Shown: positions 35,379 to 44,055 of the stretch, one piece after another | Layout: every line of letters begins with the position of its first letter | Position numbering within the stretch: position 1 is the stretch's first letter | Origin: CBDFGK01 sp965247075 | GTDB lineage: Bacteria; Pseudomonadota; Gammaproteobacteria; Pseudomonadales; Halieaceae | Assembly (NCBI GenBank): GCA_965247075.1 | Contig: CBDFGK010000003.1 | Coordinates: 1,488,001 to 1,552,000 of the forward strand | Reading direction: 5' to 3' | Length of the DNA: 64,000 bases | Notes under the pieces: model-generated | Seen by the model: only the letters and a program-made list of their open reading frames with translations | Told to the model about the DNA's origin: nothing | Database searches by the model: none | Translations under genes and position numbers: made by a program

Positions 35379-36932
35379 ATGAACATATTGATGGTCGCTG
35401 CTGAAAACGATGCCTTGCCTAAAGGCAAGGTGGGCGGTATCGGCGACGTGGTCCGGGATATCCCTGTCGCGCTGGCCGAACTGGGTCATCAGGTTCATGT
35501 GCTGACGCCGGGTTACCAGTTCTTTTCCGAGTTACCGGGCTCGGAGGCGACGGGATCGCTAAGGGTTGATTTCGCCGGTGCTGAGGAGCAGGTAGATATC
35601 TACCGGGTGCCCGCCAAATCGCCGGTAGCGGGCGTCACTCACTGGGCGCTGGAGCATCCACTGTTTGCAGCGGGCGGCAAGGGCGCGATATATTGCGATG
35701 ATCCGGGGGATAGACCTTTTGCCACCGATGCCGGCAAGTTTGCCCTGTTTGCAACTGCGACAGCCCAGGGGGTTATTGAGGGAGTTTTCTCCGAGATCAA
35801 TGTACTGCACCTGCATGACTGGCATGCGGCGCTGGTGGTGGTTTTACGACAATTTGCGCCTAAATACCAGGCGCTGCGCGCCATTTCCACGGTTTATACC
35901 ATCCATAATCTCTCCCTGCAGGGGGTGAGACCATTTTCAGGCGACGGCTCCGCATTTGAGAGCTGGTTTCCCGGGCTGGATTATGCTCCCGGCGATATCT
36001 GCGATCCGCGCGTGCCCCACTGTCTCAATCCGATGCGCGCGGGCATTAATTTGAGTGACATGGTGCACACGGTCTCCCCCACCTACGCTGCTGAGATCGT
36101 CAGAGCCTCGGATAAAGCAACGGCCTTCTGTGGGGGCGAGGGGCTGGAGGAGGACCTGCAGAGGGCACACCGGAGCGGGCGGCTGGTGGGTATATTGAAT
36201 GGTGCCGAGTACCCGGATGACCTGCCTGGCCGGTTGCCCGAAGACGAGTTGATCGCACTCTGTGAGCGTGAATTATTAAAGTGGATTGGCGAGAACCGCG
36301 CGGTTGATAGCGCCCGCCTGATAGCTCAACAACGCCTGGCGCAGTGGTCACAGGCAGCGGGCGAGACAACCATGTTACTGACCTCGGTGGGACGAATTAC
36401 CGACCAGAAAGTCCTGTTGTTGCGCCAACAATTACCGGATGGCCGCTCTGCGCTCGAAGCCGCGCTGGATGACCTGGAAGGGCAGGGGCGACTGTTGATG
36501 TTGGGGAGCGGCGACCTTGATTACGAGACCTTCCTGACCAGGGTGGCCTCGCTGAAACAGAACTTCATCTTCCTCAAGGGCTATTCCGAACCGCTGGCGC
36601 AAAACATGTATAGCTCCGGCGACCTGTTCCTGATGCCCAGTTCCTTCGAGCCCTGCGGTATCAGTCAGATGCTGGCAATGCGAGCGGCGCAGCCCTGCCT
36701 GGTACACCGGGTGGGTGGTTTGAATGATACGGTACAGGACAATCACAACGGTTTTACTTTTTCCGGCCAAGGACTGCAAGCACAAGCTGAAAACATGCTG
36801 GTTCGACTGCAACAGGTCCTTGCACTAAAAAGCGAAAACCCCACCGAGTGGCGGCAGATAAGAGATACCGCCTCGGATGCCCGGTTTTTGTGGCGTGATT
36901 CCGCAGAGGCCTACGTAAAATTACTGTACTGA
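35379..36932 (+). CDS. glgA: Glycogen synthase (ADP-glucose, GT5)
   Basis: 517 residues from the ATG at 35379; the frame is open from a GTG at 35340 inside pgm. ADP-glucose-binding loop PKGKVGGIGDV (14-24), HLHDWHAALV, TVYTIHNLSLQG, VSPTYAAEI and the C-terminal PSSFEPCGISQMLAMRAA. It extends alpha-1,4 chains. The N-terminal KxGG loop has Ile where Leu is common. Insertion-sequence debris starts 25 bp after its stop and separates it from malQ. Confidence 0.94.
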   Translation: MNILMVAAENDALPKGKVGGIGDVVRDIPVALAELGHQVHVLTPGYQFFSELPGSEATGSLRVDFAGAEEQVDIYRVPAKSPVAGVTHWALEHPLFAAGGKGAIYCDDPGDRPFATDAGKFALFATATAQGVIEGVFSEINVLHLHDWHAALVVVLRQFAPKYQALRAISTVYTIHNLSLQGVRPFSGDGSAFESWFPGLDYAPGDICDPRVPHCLNPMRAGINLSDMVHTVSPTYAAEIVRASDKATAFCGGEGLEEDLQRAHRSGRLVGILNGAEYPDDLPGRLPEDELIALCERELLKWIGENRAVDSARLIAQQRLAQWSQAAGETTMLLTSVGRITDQKVLLLRQQLPDGRSALEAALDDLEGQGRLLMLGSGDLDYETFLTRVASLKQNFIFLKGYSEPLAQNMYSSGDLFLMPSSFEPCGISQMLAMRAAQPCLVHRVGGLNDTVQDNHNGFTFSGQGLQAQAENMLVRLQQVLALKSENPTEWRQIRDTASDARFLWRDSAEAYVKLLY

Positions 36933-36958
36933 AGAACTCTGGCCGGTGGAGTTGTTAA

Positions 36959-37775
36959 TTTGCACTTAAAAGTGACCCGGTATTTGCATCTAATTTTGAC
37001 CCGCCCGGTTCGTTCAGGTATTACTCATTGTGTTGGTTTTTTGCCAGCCCTTTCCTCCTTTTGATTGCATGTTGAATGTTTGAAGCGGTAACTGTCGTTG
37101 CCGGTTTCGATGATGTGGCAGTGATGGGTTAGCCGATCCGGCAGTGCGGTGGTAAGCTTTGGGTCACCAAAGACCTTGGGCCATTCAGAGAAGCTCAGGT
37201 TGCTTGTGATGACAATACCGGTGCGTTCATACAGGAAGCTGATCAGATGAAACAGCCATGCACCACCAGCCTGATTGAACGGGAGATAGCCCAACTCATC
37301 CAGTATCACCGGGTCGGCACTGGCCAGCCGGTTGGCCATGCGTCCCTGTCTCCCCGCCGCCTTTTCCAACTCCAGGGCATTAACCGGATCAACCGTCGAG
37401 AGGCATCGTACCCGTTTGTGATGATGGATACTCGCCTGCACACCCAGAGCCGTCGCCAGGTGGGTTTTACCTGTACCGGGGCCACCAATCAGAACAATGT
37501 TCCGGGCCTCTTCAATAAATTCACATCGATGGAGCGAATACACCGGCGTTTCTGTCACGATGCTCTCAGTAAAATCGAAGCCCATGAGATCCCGGTGAGC
37601 CGGGAATTTGGCGACCTTCATCCGGTAGTTGATTGAGCGTACCTCCCGGTCCGCGACTTCTGCCTTGAGTAAATCATTTAAAATGGGCTCTGCCTGCTGA
37701 TAAGCGGGCGCGGCCTGATCAGCCGGCTCTTCAATAGATTGAGCCATGCCATACAGGCGCGGCTCTTCTCCGCTT
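36959..37775 (-). mobile_element. IS21-family remnant
   Basis: The right end shows the repeated AAAGTGACCCGG / TTTTGACCCGCC motifs typical of IS21 termini (about 36965-37012). Only istB remains; istA is entirely absent and the istB 5' end is cut near 37770. The remnant lies between glgA and malQ. Confidence 0.75.
37025..37747 (-). pseudogene. istB: IS21 helper ATPase IstB, 5'-truncated
   Basis: 240 codons from ATG 37747. Walker A GGPGTGKTHL at 88-97, Walker B PVILDELGYLPF, and sensor region VITSNLSFSEW are intact. In-frame family sequence (RLYG) continues about eight codons upstream of this ATG and is then broken, so about 20 N-terminal residues are lost. Without IstA the protein has no transposase partner here. 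Confidence 0.85.
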
Positions 37776-37856
37776 CTATGAGTGAAAAAGGATGCCGATC
37801 CCCACGTAATCTGTTGGTATATAAGGCTTCACACAACTTTATATGGAACAGGTTTA

Positions 37857-38036
37857 TGGGAATCGACATCCAGAGGGATATTTTGGGCCTCAAGGGGCAG
37901 TGCGTCAATCGGATAAAACTGGACGAGGAGGAGGGACAGCTCGTCATTTGCTGCCGCCGGGACAGGCGCAGAAAAGCCATAGACCCCGTTACCGAGCAGA
38001 AGGGAACGGTCAACCGGTATGTCCGCCGACGGTAGT
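37857..38036 (+). pseudogene. N-terminal scrap of an ISL3-like transposase
   Basis: 60 codons from the ATG at 37857: GIDIQRDILGLKGQCVNRIK, then QLVICCRRDRRRKAID and GTVNRYVRR before a stop. The pattern of a short N-terminal beta domain followed by a Cys/Arg-rich stretch resembles zinc-finger N-termini of ISL3-type transposases. Low certainty; the rest of the gene is missing. Confidence 0.35.
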
Positions 38037-38136
38037 GCATCATTCTTTCTGTAATTTCATGGTGGCTTGAAGAGCTGAGCCACCCGGTTATCCTTGAATG
38101 TGATTTTGATGGATTACCAACGAGAGGAAACACCGG

Positions 38137-38187
38137 ATGACTCAGCCTGTACAGAATAATGCGATTTACGATGCAGTGGAGCTGCTC
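38137..38187 (+). pseudogene. Second 5' fragment of the IS256-type transposase
   Basis: ATG and the next 16 codons (MTQPVQNNAIYDAVELL) nearly identical to the fragment at 1472-1654, diverging abruptly after the LL codons. Upstream identity begins only at CACCGG just before the ATG. The following 198 bp up to malQ show no gene. Confidence 0.7.
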
Positions 38188-38385
38188 CACCAACCAGGTG
38201 CGATATTCCTTCGCTGCAACCCCCTGCCCGTGCAACCGGTGGGTATTCAAAAGTAGTGCCACGCGGACAAATGAATACGTATGCGGTCTATTGCAGAAGG
38301 ATCTGGAAATCCAGTATTTTTGCCATAGGAAGGTCTCCACGTTTTGGAGAACTGATGGTTCCTTGATGAATAGTTGAGAAAGTAA

Positions 38386-40578
38386 ATGGCTTCGACTGAA
38401 ATGCAACAGCTAATGCAATTGCTTGGTATTGGCACCGAGTATGTGGATGCGGCGAAAGTGTTAGTTACTGTTCCCGAAAACGACCGTATAGACGTCCTGA
38501 AGGCCATTGTGCCCGACCTCTCCGATCAGGGGGTGAGTTCGGCCTTAAAAAAGCTTGAATGGGAGCAAAACTACCGTTTGTTGCCGCCGGTATGCATTGC
38601 ACGGGTTGGGCAGAGGGTAGAGTTTCCCCTCAACATTCCACGTACCTGTGCCGTTTCTACGCTCCATTGGCGAATTCAACTGGAGGACGGCGGTTTGATT
38701 GAGGGCCCGCTCGACTGCAGGGAGGGTGCCACTGACGACAATATTGTGAATGGGGTTTACCGCAACTTCATCGTGAGTATTGAGTCGCCGTTGCCGGCCG
38801 GTTACCACCACCTGGAAATTGTCGGGCTGGATGAGCGGGATGGAGCTCGCATGCCTCTGATCGTAGCCCCGGCCAAATGCTACCGGCAACAGCCACTGTT
38901 GGATCAGCGCAAACTGTTTGGTCTCTCCGTCCAATTGTATTCGTTGCGCTCCTTCAGGAACTGGGGCATTGGTGATTTTACCGATCTGAAAAACTTTATC
39001 ACCCGGGCCGCTGCCGAAGGCATCGATATTGTCGGTCTCAATCCGCTGCATGCGCTGTTCCCGGCCAACCCACAGGCCTTCTCGCCCTACAGTCCCTCCA
39101 ATCGCTCTTTCATCAACGTGATGTATATCGATCCCCAGGCAGTTGCGGAATATGACCACTGCGGGGAGGCGAAAGCCCTGGTGGAATCAGAGAGCTTTCA
39201 GGTTGGGTTGCAGGAGTTGCGCGCCACGGAGAATGTCGATTACAGCGGCGCTGCCAGCTGCAAATTCAGGGTTCTGGAGATTCTGTTTGAGAACTTCGCA
39301 CAGAATCACCTCGCCTCCGACAGCGAGCGCGCCGCTGCCTACAATCAGTTCCTTGAGGAGCAGGGCGCGGCGCTGGAACAACACGCTGTTTATGATGCGT
39401 TGCATGAATACTTTTTCAATCAGGACATGGCCTTATGGGGCTGGCCCGTATGGCCAGAGGGCTACAGGAATCCGAATTCCCCGCAGGTCAGGAAATTCAC
39501 CGCAGCAAACAGTGCACGGGTGGAGTACTTCAAGTATCTCCAGTGGTGTGCGTTTGGACAACTGAAATTAGCCCAGCAGGCGGCTCTGGACGGCGGGATG
39601 GCGGTTGGTATCTACCTGGACCTGGCGGTGGGCAACGATCCCAGTGGGTCGGAGGCATGGGCTAATCAGCGCCTTTTTTGTGACAGATCCAGCGCCGGCG
39701 CACCTCCCGATGAGTTGGCTACCAAGGGGCAGGATTGGGGCTTTAAACCCACTGATCCCCAGGCCATGCGCGAAGACGCCTATAAGCTCTTTGCGTGCAA
39801 TATACGTGCCAATATGCGCTATTCCGGGGCAGTGAGATTCGATCACTGCGTATCGTTGATGCGGCTCTGGTGGGTTCCAGCGGGCAATAGCCCCCGGGAA
39901 GGTGCTTATGTCGAATATCCTATCGATGAAATCATCGGCGTGCTGGCTCTGGAAAGCCACCGTAGCCAATGCATGGTGATTGGCGAAGATATGGGCACTG
40001 TTCCCGAAGAGCTACCCAGGATCATGGACGAGAATGCAATCTATGGTTACCGGGTGCTGTATTTCGAAACCGAGCCGGACGATATGGTGCCACCTGACAG
40101 GTATCCGGAACGCGCACTGGCAACCATTAACACGCACGATATGTCCCCCTTGATCAGTTGGTGGGATTTGTCGGACCTCAAATTACGGGAACAGCTCGAT
40201 ATTCTGGATGATCCTCAGATCGTCAAAGAACTGACGCGAGAGCGTGAACATGAAAAGCAGCTTTTACTCAATGCGCTACACCGCCATGGCCATCTGGAGC
40301 ACGCTCTACATGTCAAGGATGTGCCGACAATGACACGGGAGATCAACCAGGCAATTCACCTGTTTCTGGCCTCCAGTAATTCGGCGATTATGGTCTCCCA
40401 GTTGGAAGACTGGATGGACATGCACACGCCGGTCAACGTGCCGGGAACACATCTGGAGCATAAAAACTGGCAGCGCAAAATGGACCAGAGCATTGATGGT
40501 TTTTTTAGTCGCGCTGATAACATAGCCCTTCTGGACAGCGTATTACATACGCGAAACCAGGTCCTCGTCACACCCTAG
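38386..40578 (+). CDS. malQ: 4-alpha-glucanotransferase (amylomaltase)
   Basis: 730 residues, GH77. An N-terminal extension (about 1-165), typical of proteobacterial MalQ, precedes the barrel: SVQLYSLRSFRNWGIGDF, GLNPLHALFPANP, PYSPSNRSF, VRFDHCVSLMRLWW (nucleophile Asp), VIGEDMGTVPEE (acid Glu), NTHDMSPLISWW. It disproportionates maltodextrins released by GlgX and GlgP. Originally the last gene of the operon; now separated from glgA by about 1.4 kb of transposon debris, so its transcription may depend on a new promoter. Confidence 0.96.
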   Translation: MASTEMQQLMQLLGIGTEYVDAAKVLVTVPENDRIDVLKAIVPDLSDQGVSSALKKLEWEQNYRLLPPVCIARVGQRVEFPLNIPRTCAVSTLHWRIQLEDGGLIEGPLDCREGATDDNIVNGVYRNFIVSIESPLPAGYHHLEIVGLDERDGARMPLIVAPAKCYRQQPLLDQRKLFGLSVQLYSLRSFRNWGIGDFTDLKNFITRAAAEGIDIVGLNPLHALFPANPQAFSPYSPSNRSFINVMYIDPQAVAEYDHCGEAKALVESESFQVGLQELRATENVDYSGAASCKFRVLEILFENFAQNHLASDSERAAAYNQFLEEQGAALEQHAVYDALHEYFFNQDMALWGWPVWPEGYRNPNSPQVRKFTAANSARVEYFKYLQWCAFGQLKLAQQAALDGGMAVGIYLDLAVGNDPSGSEAWANQRLFCDRSSAGAPPDELATKGQDWGFKPTDPQAMREDAYKLFACNIRANMRYSGAVRFDHCVSLMRLWWVPAGNSPREGAYVEYPIDEIIGVLALESHRSQCMVIGEDMGTVPEELPRIMDENAIYGYRVLYFETEPDDMVPPDRYPERALATINTHDMSPLISWWDLSDLKLREQLDILDDPQIVKELTREREHEKQLLLNALHRHGHLEHALHVKDVPTMTREINQAIHLFLASSNSAIMVSQLEDWMDMHTPVNVPGTHLEHKNWQRKMDQSIDGFFSRADNIALLDSVLHTRNQVLVTP

Positions 40579-40968
40579 AGCCGCATTATTCCACTGTTTT
40601 CCTGTCCTGGATTCTCCAGGGCAGGCTGGCACGGCGGCCCGTTGCATACCTATTCATAGCGTACTGAAACACGCTAGGCGCGTATATATTTCTTTAATAA
40701 CAATAGGTTACAGGAGGTCGCTGGGAAGTTATTTGCCGCCAGCCCATTTCCCTGAATACGTATGCAGATGCTTGTTTGGTAGTGGGTCACGGGGCTAATC
40801 TGTCTTCACGCTATAAGGACATTGAGGTCTTTTTCGGAAAGCAAGGCAACATCGCCGGATCAAGTCCCGCTGCAGGATACAGCTTCATGCGGTTGGTTGG
40901 GAAAGGGCCGAAACTTTTAACTCGAACACAATAATTGATAATCCGTTTAATCCGACAGGGTACCCAGT
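40579..40968 (+). other. Intergenic stretch with hairpin and a short coding-like scrap
   Basis: A strong hairpin lies at 40601-40625: CCTGTCCTGGA pairs with TCCAGGGCAGG around a TTC loop, one G-T pair. No T-run follows, so it is a weak terminator candidate for malQ. From about 40777 to 40932 a plus frame reads through KDIEVFFGKQGNIAGSSPAA to TAA; it looks like a coding remnant but I cannot place it. Confidence 0.4.
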
Positions 40969-41706
40969 ATGAATTCAATAGATCAGTTTCAACGCAACAA
41001 ATTGGCCGCAAGTGTCGCACTAGCGGTTGCGATATCAAGCGGTTTTGCACACGCGCAAGAAGAATTATCCGGAGCGGCGGCGCAGACTCAGGGCGAATCA
41101 GGCAATGTTGAACAGTTAATAGAAGAAGTACTGGTAGCGGGCATCCGCGCAAGCCTGATCGATTCGATTGGTACCAAGCGTGACAGCACTTCTATCGTTG
41201 AGGTCATTTCGGCTGAAGATATTGGCAAACTGCCCGATTCCTCGATTGCCGAATCGCTGGCTCGTCTGCCCGGTCTGGCGGCGCAACGCCTGGATGGCCG
41301 CGCCAGCCGTGTCAGCATCCGGGGTTTTGGTGAGGACGAGGGTGCGACGACCTTCAACGGCCGCGAGCAAGTATCCATCGGCGATAACCGCGGTGTTGAG
41401 TTTGATCTGTATCCTTCTGAGATCATGACGGGTATCGGGCCACGCTTTTCTACGTAGACCAATTTGCCGATGATAAGCTGGGTGTCGCCTTTGCCGATTC
41501 GTCCATGGAATCCCCCAACCAGGAAGAGCGCTGGAATGCCTGGGGGTATCCCGAATTTACCGTAGAAGGCACAACCTATTCCGTCCTCGGCGGTGCCAAG
41601 CCCTTTGTGCGCTCCTCCACCCTGGAACGCGATTCCGCGCTGCTGGTGATCGAATTGAGTATAGTCAGAATAAAGGATAGGAAATTCTATCGCGCCGTCG
41701 GGTCCT
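40969..41706 (+). pseudogene. TonB-dependent receptor with large internal deletion
   Basis: From ATG 40969: signal peptide (about 1-29), then the TonB box/plug region EEVLVAGIRASLIDSIGTKR, IVEVISAEDIGKLPDSSIAE and RVSIRGFG up to LYPSEIMTGI. After about 41440 the sequence jumps, with a frame change, to YVDQFADDKLGVAFADSSME and ESPNQEERWNAWGYP, characteristic of the barrel of large carbohydrate-type receptors (about 900-1000 residues). It ends after ERDSALLVIE. About 80 residues are missing at the junction and the last several hundred are gone. The 41707-41988 stretch holds minus-strand coding-like scraps I cannot assign. Confidence 0.8.
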
Positions 41707-41988
41707 GATTCGTCGAGCAGGAGTTGTGAAACGGGGCGTCGGTGCCGGCGAAATTGACCGAACCGTCCGCCAGCAATTCGTCGGTGGCCGGCTGGTAGGT
41801 GCCCCTCCTGTAAATATAATCGTGCCATTTGTCTGGTCATTCTTTGTTATCGCCATCAGGCGGCAAATAACCGCGCTTCTGGAGTGGCGCTTACAGCTTC
41901 CCTGCTGCCGACGGTTGCAGATCTTTCCACCCAATTTAGCTCTTGGTTTGTGCCACATTCCACTTAAGTCTGTCCCCGAACAATACTT

Positions 41989-42471
41989 CTACGTGGTGGT
42001 AAGCGGTATTCCCTCCAGGGTCAGTAACTGCCGCTTGGCTGCCAGACCACCGGCAAACCCCGTTAAGCTGCCGTTGCTGCCGATCACGCGGTGACAGGGC
42101 ACGATAATGGGAATCGGGTTGCGACCGTTGGCGGCCCCGACCGCGCGCATCGCTTTGGGATTGCCAATGTTCTCGGCAATGTCGCAATAGCTACATATCT
42201 CACCAAAAGGAATGGCCCGCAGGGCTGTCCAGACCCTTCGCTGAAACTCGGTCCCTTGCGCTGCCAGCGGTACGGAAAATGCCTTTCGACCGCCCTCAAA
42301 GTATTCTTGCAACTGTATGGCAGCCTGCATTAACACTTCGTCGCAGCGCTTTTCGCCATCGCTTTCGTGCGCATCACTAAACTCAATGCGCAGCAGGGCG
42401 CGGCCATCCGAGAGCAGGCGCAATGTGCCAAGCGGTGTTGCCAGGTATTGAAAGTTCAATGCAGTGTTCAT
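41989..42471 (-). CDS. ogt: Methylated-DNA-[protein]-cysteine S-methyltransferase
   Basis: 160 residues. Active-site Cys126 in IPIIVPCHRVIG, helix-turn-helix RAIPFGEICSYCDIAE, and Asn-Gly hinge ANGRNP. It repairs O6-alkylguanine by transferring the alkyl group to its own Cys. The start overlaps the ada-alkA stop (ATGA), so both are made from one message. It supplies the activity that the upstream protein lacks. Confidence 0.95.
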   Translation of the reverse strand: MNTALNFQYLATPLGTLRLLSDGRALLRIEFSDAHESDGEKRCDEVLMQAAIQLQEYFEGGRKAFSVPLAAQGTEFQRRVWTALRAIPFGEICSYCDIAENIGNPKAMRAVGAANGRNPIPIIVPCHRVIGSNGSLTGFAGGLAAKRQLLTLEGIPLTTT

Positions 42472-43895
42472 TTATTCAAGCTCCTCCAGAGAAGATTGGC
42501 AGCGTAGGAGCGCCAGGGCTTCCATTGTTCAGTGCGGGTTTTTAACTCATTCCCTGTCAGTGGCTCAAGCGCGTTGGCGGCCTTGATCAAGCCCAGGTCG
42601 CTGAGCGGAAAACAATCCGGATCTCCAAAACCTCGCATGGCCAGTACACTGACCGTCCACGGGCCGATACCTTTCAGTGCTATCAATTCCTTTAGCACTT
42701 GCTGTGGGGTCTCGGCCGGGCTGCCGGCGAAATAGTGGCAAATGGAGCGCAGGGTATTGCGGCGCGAGGCTGGCATGGGCAGCGCGGTATCGGGCAGTGC
42801 CGCTAGCTGCTGGGGCAGCGGGAATACGGCAAGTCGCTCATCACCCTGTTCGATATAACTGTCACAGGCGGTAACCAGCCGTTCGTTCAGTCGCCGCGCC
42901 GCTTCGATACTGATTTGCTGGCCCAGTACGGCGCGCACACAGGATTCAAATACCGAGCAAACTGTCGGCGAGCGCGCCCCGGGGGTTGCCACCAGCAGTG
43001 GAGCAAGCATGTTGTCGCGCTGCAGGGATTCGCGAATTTCATCCGGTTGGGCATCCAGATCGAACATACGCCGCACGGTGGCGACCACACTCATTAATTC
43101 GCTGCTGTCAGACATATAGATGTGCAGCTTGACGGCATTTTTGCGGGGGTGTGGCCACACCCGTATGCGTGCCAGGCCGCGCTCCGTGCGTAAATTGCGT
43201 TGATAGCTATTGTCGGTAGCTTGCTCCAATACCGGCACTGTGTGGCGACGAAAAAAATCGAATACGCCGGGCCAGTCATAGGGGGGTCGGTAGGCCAGTT
43301 GCAGGGTAATTCCGGACTCCTTTCGGAAAACTGGGCGTTTGCGGCGCAAGTCGCCGGCACTGCAGCCGAAATTCTGCAAGGTGGCACTATTAAAGCGACG
43401 GACGCTGCCAAACCCACTGCTGAAGGCGATATCGGTAATTGGCATGTCTGTTTCAAGCAATAGCTTCTGGGCCAGGTGTAGCCGCTGCGTTTGCGCGACC
43501 ACTGAGGGAGCGACCCCCAATTGTTGATCGAACAGTTTGCGCAGGTAGCGCACCCCAACCCCTAGTTTATTGGCCAGCGAAGTAAGTGATTCGCTGTTGA
43601 GATAGCCCTCATTAATAAGCTGTAACGCACGCGTTACGGTAGTGGATGCGCCTTGCCAGGCCGGGCTGTGCGGCGCTGACTCGGGACGACAACGCAAGCA
43701 GGGGCGGTAGCCCTGGTTGGCTGCCTCGGCGGCACTGCGGTAGTAGCGCACATTATCTTCACGCGGTGACCGGGCCGGACAAATCGGTCGGCAGTAGATA
43801 CCCGTGGTGATCACAGCCAGGAAGAACTCACCGTCAAAACGTGGGTCGCGGGACAATCTCGCCTGTCGGCAACTGTTGGGGTCCAGTGCATCCAT
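42468..43895 (-). CDS. Ada N-domain/AraC fused to AlkA DNA glycosylase
   Basis: 475 residues. Methyl-phosphotriester domain with zinc/acceptor cysteines C35, C39, C66 and C69; AraC-type helix-turn-helix at about 85-185 (TSLANKLGVGVRYLRKLF); then an AlkA-type glycosylase with helix-hairpin-helix LKGIGPWTVSVLAMRG and catalytic Asp in FPLSDLGL. It senses methylation, activates transcription and excises alkylated bases. The methyltransferase half of classical Ada is provided by the separate ogt product. Confidence 0.94.
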   Translation of the reverse strand: MDALDPNSCRQARLSRDPRFDGEFFLAVITTGIYCRPICPARSPREDNVRYYRSAAEAANQGYRPCLRCRPESAPHSPAWQGASTTVTRALQLINEGYLNSESLTSLANKLGVGVRYLRKLFDQQLGVAPSVVAQTQRLHLAQKLLLETDMPITDIAFSSGFGSVRRFNSATLQNFGCSAGDLRRKRPVFRKESGITLQLAYRPPYDWPGVFDFFRRHTVPVLEQATDNSYQRNLRTERGLARIRVWPHPRKNAVKLHIYMSDSSELMSVVATVRRMFDLDAQPDEIRESLQRDNMLAPLLVATPGARSPTVCSVFESCVRAVLGQQISIEAARRLNERLVTACDSYIEQGDERLAVFPLPQQLAALPDTALPMPASRRNTLRSICHYFAGSPAETPQQVLKELIALKGIGPWTVSVLAMRGFGDPDCFPLSDLGLIKAANALEPLTGNELKTRTEQWKPWRSYAANLLWRSLNK

Positions 43896-44055
43896 AGACC
43901 CGACTATAGACCCGCAACAACGATTAGACTAGCCAGGATCGGCCCTCTAGTTGTACGTGCCTGTTGCGCGCACCGGGTGGCGGCCCAGCGATGTTGCAGA
44001 GCGTTACCCGCGGTTACCAGAGAGCTGGCGCCGGCGCCGCTGGTTTACACCGCGC

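Noticed and set aside
42468..43895. Pseudogenised Ada lacking its methyltransferase
   Set aside because: The fusion to an intact AlkA glycosylase and the overlapping ogt gene show an orderly arrangement, not decay.
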